Below, piece by piece: positions 23,297 to 35,030 of a DNA stretch of 64,000 nucleotides. The position numbers and the translations under genes are program-made. Location: NCBI GenBank assembly GCA_022747635.1, contig JAKTNV010000060.1, positions 1,963,872-2,027,871 of the forward strand, written 5' to 3'. The stretch is from Hetaerina americana (lineage: Eukaryota; Arthropoda; Insecta; Odonata; Calopterygidae). The notes beneath the pieces were generated by a model. The model did not search any database, was not told the DNA's origin, and saw only the letters and a program-made list of their open reading frames with translations. Position 1 is the stretch's first letter. Each line of letters begins with the position of its first letter.

Positions 23297-25766
23297 GTAA
23301 ACCAGGACAGATTTTTATTTAATTTATTTGAGAATGGCGAACTTGTTGTTTCGTACTCGTAGTTGTCTTCCTAGTTCCATTTTTACTATGATCTGCAAAT
23401 CATTGCACGTTTTGGTAAAAAATACGATAGGCACGTAGGCTGCGTTGTGATAAAAAAAGTACATTTCCACCAACAGCTTGTAGCGGAATTCAATAAAGCA
23501 ACATCAAATGATGTGTTCAGGCCTTCAGCTATGTTTAAAAATTAGAAAAGAAACCAAAAAAGGGTTATATGAAGCGGAAATTTTATTTTTAGGAGGTAAG
23601 CGTTAAGATGCTAGCCTTCAAGTGCCGTTTAGGTGAATTATTATTTATCGCGCCTGAAAATCCACAGTTCATCAAAAAAGCATGCCGAAAGGAATAGCTC
23701 GTCACTTACCCCTGGTATTTTGTCAGGTAAGGCTGCCGGTAAATTAGTTTTATTGGTTTACCATAAGATTTACAGTAATTACATACATGGTTTACCCTTA
23801 TGTGCAGTGGCATAAAATGTGATACTTAATCTGTGAGAGATTTGCTTCTAAAAATCACGTTCACGAATTCTTTGGTTATATTGTTTTACGTTGCCAGTGT
23901 TTACTGTGATTCTCTTGATGAAGGACTAGGAAATTTACCCACCTCGTTTTAATCTTATGCACTTTTCAAATGTTTTCTTTACGTTTCCTTGTTTTTTAAT
24001 TCTACTAAGGAACAAATAACAAATCAAAGTTGAATCTATTATAACGAATTATCATCGTGAGTGAGACTGCGTCCAAATTTGTGGCGATATGACAGAAATT
24101 GTCGTCATAATGAAACAAAAAAAAACGGCGAGGGTGACTTGCGTAATCTACTTGATCTCATGCTTCGGTGTCTGTATTTTATGAATTATCCACCTAATTA
24201 ATGAGGTAGTGTTTAAGGTAGATTTATACGTGGGCACAGTCCGTTAACTCCTTTATTGCTTAGCCTCGCCTAACAACACAAAACCCCACGTTCCACACTA
24301 AAAACAAACCATTTTTCGATTGCACATACCGATATTACTTGCTCGTTGATGCAATAATAAACTTTCTTCAGATAAAATAACGCCTGAGCATAAATGTAAC
24401 GCGGTCGTTTTTTTAAGCAGAACAGAAATATTCATAAATACAGCTGAAGTTCATCACGCATTCAAATAATTAACGTTTTTTTAAATACCAAATACATTTC
24501 AGTGCTTTCATTGATCAACTTTCTTCGTATACTTTACGTAGGGTTCCACTGGATATGCATATTTATTCTTCGACATCATTCTGTGACAAAAAACCACTCC
24601 AATCGTTTGCTGCGTATCTTTATATATATCTTATGGCCCCTCTCTTTTGAATAAGTTATGGTTCGTCCTGGATTTTATGAAGTTTTTCATTTTCACTGAC
24701 ATATTTATTCACTCTTACTACATCATCAGTAAAGCGATTGTCGTGGTTAAATATTACAGCGTTAGACTTTTCAAGTCAAAAAATATTTTTATTCATTGCA
24801 TTGATTGTTTTTTTTCATTCATACTGACCGGTAAACTTATGAATTTTTATAACAGAAATATGAGGAGAAAAAAAACCTAGATAATTTCACAAAAATGGTC
24901 ACAGAAATATCATAACCAGTGTCATCCATTTCGCTTCTTTTGGTTTATTTTCGGAATATTCATGAAGATTAGCAGCATATTAGTTTTCGAAGGAGATAAG
25001 TGCTTAATTACACACACACACACAAAGGTTAAAATATGGTGGCAGAAACTATGAAATACTAGGGGTGAGATGAAATGATTTTGTTTATTTTTGTGCTCTT
25101 TCATTTAAATAAAACAAAAAAACATTTTTATTAAATTCGAATCTGTTAGTTAAAAGTATCGCGCTAGAAAAATACGTTGCGGAAATTCCACTGTTTTTAT
25201 TGAAATAATCATTAGCAATAAAGACTAATATATTCTCGAGGATGTATTCAATTCTGTTCTACCACATCAGCTATTCTGCCCTTGTTGATTCAACGGTTGG
25301 ACCTGCCAGTATTTTAGGGCCTTGAATACTGTATTCTAAGGCAGAGTCAGCCATTAACTCATTCGGAGCCTATTATCTGATTTACCAAATTTCCAACATG
25401 ATGTATTAAGCAGCATGCGTCGGGAAAGGATTCAATGCACTTGACTACTATTTGTTTGTAATGAAAATAATAACCATTATATTAAGGATTAAACAGGGAA
25501 TTATCCAGCAAATGGATGATACTCTTTCTGCAATCGATAGGTATCTAATTTTACTTTCCAGAATTTAAAATGATGTTAACACAAGACAAAATATATACGT
25601 CATAGCGACATAAATCCCAAAACATCTGGGGTTCAAAAATAGCATCTGCCTTGGTAAAACTATAACGTATCGGTCTGACATAAAGAGCCAAGTCCATTCC
25701 CTCTCTAATAAAAAATATTAACTTTTATCCTACATTTTATGGATTCCGATGGTTGATAAAACTTAA
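23297..25766. other. AT-rich stretch, nothing recognised
   Basis: No domain-bearing frame on either strand. A short CA microsatellite (eight repeats) lies at about 25010-25025. Confidence 0.45.
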
Positions 25767-25822
25767 ACGTAAACTTAGTATTATACGTTAAACTTAGTAT
25801 TTAATTACGTAAACTTAGTATT
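25767..25822 (+). repeat. Three-unit short tandem repeat
   Basis: The word ACGTAAACTTAGTATT starts at about 25767 and 25807, with the variant ACGTTAAACTTAGTATT at 25785. The period is about 20 bp. It is probably replication slippage. Confidence 0.6.
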
Positions 25823-27650
25823 CCAGGGCAAGAAGTAAACACTGTAAAAATAACTCTCGTATCCATACAGAGTTCAATTAATTGAATTTTTCATTGATCC
25901 TGGTTTATTTTTCACCAGACTGTATGCATTTCAATTCTCCAATCCATGAGATATCAAGATTTCATTTTACATTATCCTGTGGAGTCTTATTTACACTGTA
26001 AGGAGACCAGCATGGATAAAATAACTGATGTGCGTAATAGACAACTGTCATACCAAATCTATGATGCAGTAGACTGAGAAGTTTCGGAACAAGTTCATTC
26101 CATAAGTTTGTAATGGTTTATGATTAACAGGGAAATATTATCTGTTCATGAAAATTATTTATCAGACGCTTTATTGGTCTGTAAGATTAAACTACTCACA
26201 CTCTTTCTTTCCTTCATGCAACCTTCGGGGTTTAACTTTGCAAATCAGATATTATTACCGAGAGAACTTAGCGAATGCGAAGGAAAAATGATCCACCGTA
26301 GATAGGAGTATATCCCATCGCAATGTTAACAGTTACGGAGTCTTGCGCCGTCATGGTGTCTACATGCCACCCAATAAATCCTCAGAGATTTCAATCTTCG
26401 ATTTTACAATCTGTTGAGTATTCCGGTTTTGACTGCTCGGAGATCAGTATGGAAAGTAAATACTCGCAGCACAACCGCCTTAGCAATTATTGGAGAGAGA
26501 GAGGCAGAGAGCGAGTTTAACTGAGTTGCGTGACTTCCCTGAATCCCGGTTCTTTCATTTCTCTATGATCCATGGATTTCCAACTTGACCTCGTTACGTG
26601 GCAAAGGACTGAATGGGTGCGGGAGAAATGACGCTCACCCAAATTCGCTCAAATTAATTTGCTTATTTTTCTCCCCCAGCTTCGGGCACCCCTCTCCTCC
26701 GCCCCTCCCAGCCCGCCCCCGCCCGCCCCCTTCCGCCGAGCGCCCCTGCCCCGCCCCTCCCACCCACTCACCTTCCACGGCTAATGCGTTGTTGCCTTGA
26801 CGGCTTGATGGATGATGCGACCCGACCGAACCGTTGTGGGCGATGTTGGATAACGGAGGACTTACTTAAAAAAAGGAGCATTACTTGACTGCTTCCTCCG
26901 TTCTCTTTCTTTTTAACTCCCATCATTTCTTAGAAGGGATGGCACCTTGACTTGATATTCGCTCGCTATTTCATAGGCACTCCTTAACGAGTCTTCCCCC
27001 TTTGTCCTTACATCATCCGGCGACGAAAGAAATTAACCTAGCTCGATTTCCGACCGGACCCCGAGCAGAAATCAATGTGCTCTCGCTCGAAGCACAATGT
27101 TTTGTCGGGAAATCACCGAAATCGCTTTCTAATTTGATCATAATTATTATGAGCACGTATTCAACTTACAATCATTAAGCGTTGACTTTCGATTTTGGTG
27201 ACTGATTTCCCAGTATAGATTAAAAGTTGGCTTCCTTGGTTGGGTTTTTCAAAGCACATTTGAACTACTTTCCTTTTTTATCTCAATTTTTTTTCTCAAA
27301 CTGATTAAATTATTCATACATACTTTGGCTATGCGTTTAAATTGTTTGTGGAAATTTGCAGGCACGCTCAGCGTGATGTTACCCACGCAAAAGCTGTTTG
27401 CTCTCTTTAGGAAGGTATGATTTTGGTAGGTCGTTCATCACGGTTTTTTTTAATTAATGCTCCAAGATTGAACTTTGCTGGAATCCTTTTTCATTATCCT
27501 TTCAATTTATTTGATATCAACAACTGAGGATGGCCGTCCTGTCGCAGGGGCAAATTATTAAAATTCGGATTACAGGGTCCGTACGATAAGTATCGGGACT
27601 GGTATATTTCTTGGAAAACTCAGGTTTTTCATTTCGAGCATACATGCATT
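25823..27650. other. No recognised gene; small C-rich patch at 26680-26770
   Basis: Ordinary AT-rich sequence apart from a roughly 90-bp CCGCCC-rich tract. No coding frame with domain support. Confidence 0.4.
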
Positions 27651-28633
27651 TCTGTCAATCAATTTTTCTGCGGTGGTGACTGCGGCTTCTGCGGTAACCT
27701 ATTTGATCCTGATGATAATGTTTCATCATTAACTGAATTTTCATTTTACAATTTGATTTTCTCCACTGACTTTTGGACTTCTTGGAAGGAGCAATTGGAC
27801 AACATGATTTGGATCCGGGGCATTCATTTAGGTGGATTTGGCGGACACAGTCCTGAAATAGTCTTGTTATGAATGGCACCAGGATTGATTCGCATTGAAC
27901 TTTTACAGTAAAAACTTTAATCTTTAAAGGTCCATAAATTCCATCGATACGAGAAGCATTACATATTTTGATTGGTTTGATTGTCATTTTTACGTCTCCG
28001 AGGATGGTCACATCTTCGGTATTTTCCTCCTGCTCAGCCTGGCTTCTAATTTCTGCATGAATTTTTGTTTCTGTACTGAAGTCGTCATTTGGTGACAACT
28101 TGTTTATAATAATGAGCAGTACTGCGTCAAATAGCTTTTCTTCACCTAGAGCAGCTCCTTTGAAGTTTGGCGGGATGCGAATTTATCCAACTGCCTATTA
28201 TTAATTTGTATACAACGCCCCGTGGGTTAAAATTTAACAGCTTCAAAATGAAAATATCATTCGTCCTGATAAGGGCGAATGGTTTTTACACTTTGAGATG
28301 GTCGAATTTTGCATGGTACATACAATGGAGACAAGGACATAGCGGATGACGCCGTTCGAGTTACTGTCATCAGCGGCAGCCGCAGCTTTTTTGAACCCCG
28401 TGGCTTGACATTCACACGTGGCTTAGATCAGAAGGAATTCATTGACAACATTTCTTTACATTTATATCTTTCCTCATAGTAATGCTGTTATGCGTAATAA
28501 TAAATATTTTTCTCTCGATCATGGCCATAATTTCGAATGTGGAAAGCTTTTCCTTATTTGCGACACTTAAATTCCAGTCTTTGAGGTTTTTCATTCCATT
28601 AAGAAGACAATACTTGATCTTTGTTTGGATATG

Positions 28634-28795
28634 AGACTAATAGGTTTTTACAACAGATTATGTTTTATTGCTTGAGGCTCAATCTTAATCATCCAGTTGT
28701 ATCTATTTACCCCCTCTCTTACAAATTTGAATAAATTTATGGCGCTCGTAGCATCGGAAAAGGTGTGTACTCAGTAAATCTCATCTCTCCCCTTT
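28634..28795 (-). repeat. Displaced copy of the ORF1 block
   Basis: About 155 bp nearly identical to 30286-30434. Both are readable on the minus strand as FSDATSAINLF..VREGVNR.NWMIKIEP. It lies between the EN and RT parts of the same LINE, so it is either a local duplication or a nested second copy. Confidence 0.65.
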
Positions 28796-29408
28796 TTGGC
28801 AGCTTTGGTGAAATAATTGGTCAAAATTTTGACTATTTCGTCGACGTTTTCAACACTGGATTCTTATATGATGTTTTCGCTAATTTTGACAGGAAAAAGT
28901 CGAAAATGCTTTTAAAATATTAGCCGGAAAAGGATCTTCTAGATTAAGCCTATTAAACTCCGGGTTCATTTCTCGTAAGTGCTGAGTATTTAGATGTAAG
29001 CTCATTTGCCGACGATCGATGGTATTCGTTCCTATATTCTCACAGTTTAATTTACGGCTACTGGATTTAAATGTTGCTGAAGCACCTGGTTCAATTAAGA
29101 TGACGAGCTACTTTACAGACGAGCTTCTTTACATGAATAAGCCTCGACTTCTCGGGTTGGTAAATTGTCCGAACAAAAGTACATTTTCGCAATGATAGTC
29201 GATGGCAATAATCAGTTTGTTTGAGTGCTGTCTTTATAAGTAATTCCTTCAGTTCCCGGATGTTGGTGTCAGAGGGTTGAATGTATCCCAAAATTAGAAA
29301 GATAAATTGGTGTTTGGTATTAATCTGTGCGATTGAAATGAATTTTGACTTGCAGTATTCGATTGACATGAAACCGTAATTTTCGCTTAGACAAATTATG
29401 AAGGCCAC

Positions 29409-29602
29409 CGGAAAAGAAAGAAATACTTAGTTGTTCCACATATATTTTATTAACACGACCTAGGTTTCGACTTACAAAGTCATCATCAGGTTGTAAGTCG
29501 AAACCTAGGTCGTGTTAATAAAATATATGTGGAACAACTAAGTATTTCTTTCTTTTCCGATATGAATCGCTTCCACAAAGTGACGCCTCAGACAATTTTA
29601 TT
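29409..29602 (+). mobile_element. Foldback insertion B with 12-bp target duplication
   Basis: TATGAAGGCCAC occurs at 29397-29408 and 29603-29614. The insertion begins with a perfect inverted repeat (arms 29409-29477 and 29491-29559, 69 nt, loop 13 nt) and ends in a 43-bp tail containing TTCCACAAAGTGACGCCTCA. It interrupts the endonuclease of a minus-strand LINE. The tail is homologous to the tails of insertions A and C. Confidence 0.75.
29453..29490 (-). ncRNA. Hammerhead-ribozyme-like core
   Basis: The minus strand reads CUGAUGA, one extra U, helix II of 5 bp (GACUU/AAGUC, loop UGU), GAAA, then CCUAGGUC followed by GUG. This is the order CUGANGA, helix II, GAAA, minimal helix III, cleavable UC. 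Helix I is poor because the loop of the inverted repeat abuts it. Minimal hammerheads with tiny helix III are known from PLE termini. Function here is inferred only. Confidence 0.45.
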
Positions 29603-30018
29603 TATGAAGGCCACATTTATTTTGACCGATAACATGCGAGTATTTGGTTTTGATTCCAATTCCAGGGATTCTCCTTTGATTTTGGCAATATTAAAAACAT
29701 AATAAGGCTCTTTGGCAAAAATAATATTTAATCTGAGGCCGCACACAAATTTTCTTAATGCCAACGTACTTATTTGGGACTTGGGTAGTTTGATTTTCCT
29801 CATTCTAACTTCTCTAATGTTTTTCTCCCTAGTCATTAGTTTAAAATTAATTTATTGATTCATTTCTGCGATCCCAGACACTTAAAATCGCATGCTTCAC
29901 TCTCGTAGTTTGCCTTTTATAGTTTATCTCTTTTGAAGTTGATGCAAGTGGACCCATCTTCTCTCTTGGAATCACATTCATGGGAGTTGGGATACTTGCC
30001 GGCACAAGTGTTTACTCG

Positions 30019-30154
30019 GTTGAATTGGATGGTTTGAGGAGTCTCTTTGTGGTCGCGATTCACGCTGAAAAAGAAAATACTTTGTTCTTCCACATGTGCT
30101 TCATTATGTACCACCTACGTAAACGTATGTGGAAGAACGAAGTATTTTCTTTTG
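30019..30154 (-). mobile_element. Foldback insertion C with 13-bp target duplication
   Basis: AAGTGTTTACTCG (30006-30018) and AAGTGTTGGCTCG (30155-30167) flank it, with two differences. The tail occupies 30019-30068; its minus strand reads GAATCGCGACCACAAAGAGA. The foldback arms are 30069-30095 and 30127-30153 (27 nt, one mismatch). It splits the zinc-knuckle region of a LINE ORF1. The centre has diverged and no hammerhead core remains. Confidence 0.65.
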
Positions 30155-30639
30155 AAGTGTTGGCTCGTTTTTTCGTCGGCCGTGAACACTTCAGCCTTGT
30201 GACCAATAGCTTCACATTTATAGCATTGCATTAGCCAAATAAAATCCTTTGTGGCATAAGATCCGTAGTCACTGTTTACGAATAGTTTTTTACAACAGAT
30301 TATTTTTTATTGCATGAGGCTCAATCTTAATCATCCAGTTGCATCTATTTACCCCCTCTCTTACAAAGCTGAATAAATTTATGGCGCTCGTAGCATCGGA
30401 AAAGGTTTGCACTCCGTAAATCTCATCTCTCCCTAGACTGCTGTTAAAGTTTCAGCCATATCCATCGCATGCGAGCATTTTTGACTGAATCAAACATTTT
30501 TAATTCTGAAGAATGGGAAACAATGGTTTTCACGTGGTGAGTAAACTTCCATTTAGGCTTAACACCAAAAGAGATCAAAACAGAGTTTAAAAAATCCATG
30601 GCACATCTGCTCCTGTTGTTGTGATTGTTTGAAAACGAG

Positions 30640-31640
30640 TTTAACCCCAACTACGATTAAGATCGTTTGAGTCCACTGGAAGTGACTTCCTCCGAAACGA
30701 TTGCCAAAATCAATTATATGGTATTGCGTGATCGCCCAATCAAAGTTCGCGAAATGTTGACTGCATATATCGTTGCACGTATTTTTCCTGAAAAATTAAA
30801 AACACCTCGTGTATTGTGATATGCCTGTGGCCTCAACATTTCGCGAAATTTGATTGGGCGATCACGCAAAACCATATCGTTGATTTTGTCAATCGTTTCG
30901 GTGGGGAATGATCGCAAACGTGTTTTCGATTCGGAGGCCGGTTTGGCGCTATTTCGTCACAATCCTGACGAGTTTCCGCGTCAATGCATATCCGAAGACG
31001 GAACTTGGATACAGCACTACACTCAAGAGACAAAGGAACAGTCGAAAAAGGGGTTTTTCAACGGCGTTCTGGCTGCGAGGAAGGCGAAGACGGTGAAATC
31101 GGCTAACAGTTTTTTGGGACTCATGCGAAATCATCTACATCGATACTTGCAAAAAGTACAAAGGCTAAATGGGGAATATTATGCCTCGTTATTGCACTGA
31201 TTGAGCGAATAAATCAAGAAGAACCTTCCTTACTTGGGATAGGAAAATTTTCTTCTCCATCAAGAAAATGCTTGGGTGCACACCTGCGTTCCCATGGAGA
31301 AAATTATGGAATTAAAGCTTAAATTACTCCAACATCCACTGCATTCAACACATTTAGTCCCCAGTAACGATTTTCATTTCCAACCTTAAAGATGGCTCAA
31401 CGAAGAATTATTTACGTCGAACGAAGAAGTCGACGTCAACACGCCCGATGCGTCTTTTGAGGACCTTCCGAAATCCTAAATTTTGGACGGCTGATATAAG
31501 TTGGAGAACTCTGGAAATAGTGGCATCGAGCTAAAAGGAGATGATGTCGAAAAGTATTTAAAAAATCAACCCAAAATAATTTGTTTTCTATCTTTATATT
31601 AGGAGCTATTGAGCAGGCCACGTATAAAGCGTATCTTGAG
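30640..31640 (+). pseudogene. Decayed mariner transposase, near full length
   Basis: The N-terminal linker ETIAKINYMVLRDRPIKVRE lies near 30695-30755. The core reads FDSEAGLALFRHNPDEFPRQ near 30925 and EDGTWIQHYTQETKEQSKK near 30993-31050 (first catalytic Asp kept, GDETW changed to EDGTW). INGEYYASL is degraded to LNGEYYASL near 31170. HQENAWVHT near 31270 has the second Asp changed to Glu, and SNDFHF near 31365 keeps the third Asp. The end reads YKLENSGNSGIELKGDDVEK near 31495-31555. Stops at 31198 and later. An inverted duplication disrupts the N-terminal third. Inverted ends not identified. Confidence 0.7.
30694..30905. repeat. Inverted duplication inside the mariner
   Basis: Arms at about 30694-30760 and 30836-30905 are reverse complements with few mismatches (CCGAAACGATTG versus CAATCGTTTCGG at the outer edges). 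The spacer is about 75 bp. Both arms encode the same mariner linker segment on opposite strands. Confidence 0.7.
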
Positions 31641-31779
31641 CCAGCACGTCTCAGACTGCCCCATTGCAGATAGCGAGTCGGTATGAACGGCGCTGGGCAA
31701 AGCTTCAAGAGGCGAATGTTCACTGCCACCAGTTTTTCAATGCCAATATGCTGAGAGAATAGTAAGGGTGGCATGACAA

Positions 31780-32330
31780 GGGCTGAAGGACGTAGTTAAA
31801 TCAGGTTGGTAACTCATTAAAGCAATTAGATGTGCAGATGATCAAGCGGGAGTTATAAGATGAGTATTAATCATAAAAAAACGAAAGTAATGATTTCCTC
31901 AAGAAATAAAAAGTAATTTAACATTAAGAAAATAAATATCAAAATTGGGTGATATGAATTAAATAACATAGAATATAAGGAAGAATTTTAGAATAAGTGG
32001 AAAATATGATAGCGAAATTAAAGGAATTGCGTTGGCTCCGGAAGGCTTTAGGAATAGGTGAGAATTGATTGGATACTCCTCAGGTGAAGTTATAAAGAAA
32101 TTCTGCTGAAGCTTAAATATAGAGCGTAGATTTTAAGAGTATGAGGAAGAATAGGGGAAATCAACTGGGCGTAAAGAAAAAGTTATGATTTGGGTCCTAG
32201 GTATGGTAAGGTGAGAGAGCACAAGGAAAGAGTAAATGTGAAGATGGTATGACAATTGAGTGTAGGATGCTTGGAGAGGCAGGCGGGTGCTAACGAATAT
32301 TAAATTATTTCAGTCTAAAAAGCATCACAG
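31780..32330 (+). pseudogene. RTE-like RT fragment
   Basis: IKAIRCADDQAG near 31817-31850 matches the FADDQAI catalytic block of RTE-like LINEs. A KTKVM-like block follows near 31880 and a DSEIKGIALAPEGFRNR block near 32010-32060, equivalent to the DxEIRxRIAxAKEAFxxRR block. Strongly decayed. Confidence 0.45.
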
Positions 32331-34349
32331 TCTCTTAATATGAAGTCAGCAGAATGAACACTATCATAGTGGATGATACAGGGAAAGTGAGGTAATTGGA
32401 GGAAAAGAATAAAAATCCGGATGGAATTAAGGGACCTGGAATATATTTTTCGTTATAAAATTGCGGGGAATGAATCAATCATTGTAGTTTGGGCACACCG
32501 GACATTGACAGATGTATAGTTAACCACTTTAGTTTGATCTCGTTTCAAGGACATTCAAAGTAAGATCCCCCGGAAAATACGAGTATTGGGGAGAAAAGCA
32601 AGTTGCGTGGAAGGAAGGTAAGTAAAGCGCAGAGAAGTCATAAGTGTATCTAAGAGAATAGTCAATCCAAACATGAATATAAAATTATAAATCAAAATTT
32701 ACAGGTATGCACCTGTATAATATATTATTTCAGATGTAGGTTAGCTCACAGCAACATATATTTCCATGAAAATTACTTTAATATATCCTTATGAATTGTT
32801 TTTTTTTACATTAGGGGTAATATCGAATATTATTCAAAGTCATTTTTAATTACGGTTATGCATGTGTAATATGTTGATAACAGTTTTATGACAAACACAA
32901 GGATAAAATATGAGGAGGTTATAAAAAATTCGACAGTTTCATTTTTTAACTCAGAAAGAATTTCTTATGACCACCAAAATACTACATTTTGATTCTTTCA
33001 ATTAACTGGCAATAAGGCTCCTTGTTAATAAAATTCCCCATACGATTTTAAGCCTGATCAAAAAAACATTCCATAAAACCGGAATTCTTTTGACAATAAC
33101 TTCGTTAAATTATAGCGTAAGCTTCCATTTATCCATTGCCTTCCAATGATGAATTCATTTATGTATCGACGCACGCCAATCTCAGCGGTCAAATGTCGAG
33201 TAAAATTGGAAATATAGCACTTTGGCATAACCTGCATTAACCAATTTTACCTTAATCAAGGTCCTAATCAAATTCACTTCCAATGGGTACCAAGGTGTTT
33301 CATGGCATATATATGGGATTATTTTTGGACAAAAATATGCACATATCTTTTAGTGAATAATAAATATTAAATACATTACTACTTATATATACAAAATAAT
33401 GTTTTAATGAAATCTGTATCAGTTGAAACATTATTGCCGTGCATAGTTCACCTGTACAAATGGTCATATTCGTTTATAAGCAGGCATTTTATATGGTTTC
33501 ATGTGTCTGATGGCATTATCCCCTTTTTTTAACTACTGGTAGCTTTATTATCAAGCAAATCCATATTGAAAATTAATATAATTATAAATAATTCTTTACT
33601 CAATGAAACAAGGAAAGGAGTATTCCAAGATAGAAATATTAGGCGACGTTGAAGTACACACAAAAAATTGATAAAAAAATGGAATGCCCCATCTTATGAA
33701 ATTTATTGCTCTTATAAGTTAAAATCTATGCCAGTCTACTAAACTCCGCTTGGAGATATGACTCTTTTAATTGCAACATGGTCGTGCGTCTAAATTCTGC
33801 TTTAAATGTCAATGTAATTTCAACAACTGATGCCTAAAATTTAGATTTAGTAACAATTGGAAATCTCTCGACCATGCATAAAAGATATATGAATCCCATT
33901 CAAATCCTCTAAAATTTCATTACTTAATTTTCGTAATTCGTGGCACATTGGCACAATGGTTGTGGATCCATATGTGGGCCGTAACTCAGCAGGAGAGCGT
34001 TCGGAATATCAGACTGACAAATGCAACGGAATACGGAATGTCTCAATCCACTGGGAACTTTAATGCGCCCTCATTTGCACACCATCAGGTTTCCGAGGAA
34101 AGGGAAACAGTCAGGGAAAAGATGAATCTAAGTTCCGTCGACAAAAGGCAAATAACTGTGCAATTGGGCAAAAGTTATTGTTTGAACAAGGACTGGAGAA
34201 ACGGGTAACTTGGGCTGGATTAACATGCGTTACTCTCTTGATGCGACCCAAAAATGTATAAAACTATACAGGCTGTACCTAACCTGTATACTATATTAAC
34301 ACGGGGGATGCACGGGCCTGCAAACAAATACCTCTAGGCGGATGCGAAG
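32331..34349. other. AT-rich stretch, nothing recognised
   Basis: No supported coding frame. The open frame at 33948-34208 has no domain and ordinary composition. Confidence 0.45.
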
Positions 34350-35030
34350 TTAAAGCGGAGTAGGTGGGAGGTTGGTAGGAGGAGGTCGGCTGGCGGTGCG
34401 AGCGGTTAAATGGCTCGGAAGACGGTTAGCATCCGGGCTATTGTTTGTCGTGAGTAGTCTCCTGACCAAGTGACAACCTGCACGCCTTCCCCGGAGTCTC
34501 CCGGGGACCAGCGGTGTCCTCATTAGGGCAACCGAGGTCACGACGCTCACGATTGACCCTCGGCGTGACCTTTCCATCTTTCAACATCTCAATGTTCCGC
34601 CTTCAGAGCAGCCACCTCTCCTCCTCCAGAACCACCCACCCGGCCCTGCCACTCCCAACCCCCACCCCGCCCCCCGCCGCCACGCCCCGACGCAAACCAC
34701 GCCGGCAAATTGTCCGCTATCCACATGCCCTTCGACCGACTCACATCACCGCTCCCTGCAGAAAGCCTCTTTCTCCCCTCCCACGCTCGCCGATACCGTT
34801 CCCGAGGCCTCCCTCGACACCGAATCCACCCCCCGCCCTCCTCCGAGCCGTGGCACCCCCGTGCCCCTCTCCCCTCCCTCACTCCCCCTTCCTCATCCTC
34901 ACGCGGCCAGCCTCAACTCCCACATCCACCCCGCGTGCGCAGGCCGTTTGACACGTCGAGGGATCCAAGGGGATTTGGCACCACGGAGTGCTGTACGCGA
35001 GCCTTGTGCGATGTAAGCTCGCCTTGTTGA
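34350..35030. other. GC-rich patch
   Basis: C-rich and CpG-containing sequence, densest at 34600-34950, in AT-rich surroundings. Open frames on three frames and both strands are a by-product of composition. It may be a CpG island or a promoter of an unseen gene; no exon could be identified. Confidence 0.35.

Larger units (their letters stand above)
27655..30440 (-). pseudogene. Minus-strand LINE with zinc-knuckle ORF1, EN and RT, broken by foldback insertions
   Basis: Read from high to low coordinate. ORF1-like sequence at 30434-30286 (FSDATSAINLF, VREGVNRCNWMIKIEP) is followed by a CCHC knuckle CYKCEAIGHKAE near 30235-30195 and a second cysteine/histidine cluster (CAGKYPNSHEC) near 30005-29970. 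EN: QISTLALRKFVCGL and FAKEPYYVF (the EPY block) at 29780-29700, then GYIQPSDTNIRELKELL near 29290-29240. A repeat of the ORF1 block sits at 28795-28634. The RT start reads KICNASRIDGIYG and LFQDCVRQ at 27980-27820. The EPY block and CCHC ORF1 suggest an R1/I/Jockey-type element. It is heavily decayed, and the RT palm is missing. Confidence 0.6.

Noticed and set aside
25008..25027. CA-repeat microsatellite as a regulatory feature
   Set aside because: Only about eight units; ordinary background.
25767..25822. CRISPR-like array from regularly spaced repeats
   Set aside because: Three units of about 16 bp with 2-5 bp between them and no spacers; simple tandem repeat in a eukaryotic genome.
34514..35030. 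Proline-rich protein frames
   Set aside because: They arise from C-rich sequence; frames on both strands look equally coding-like.
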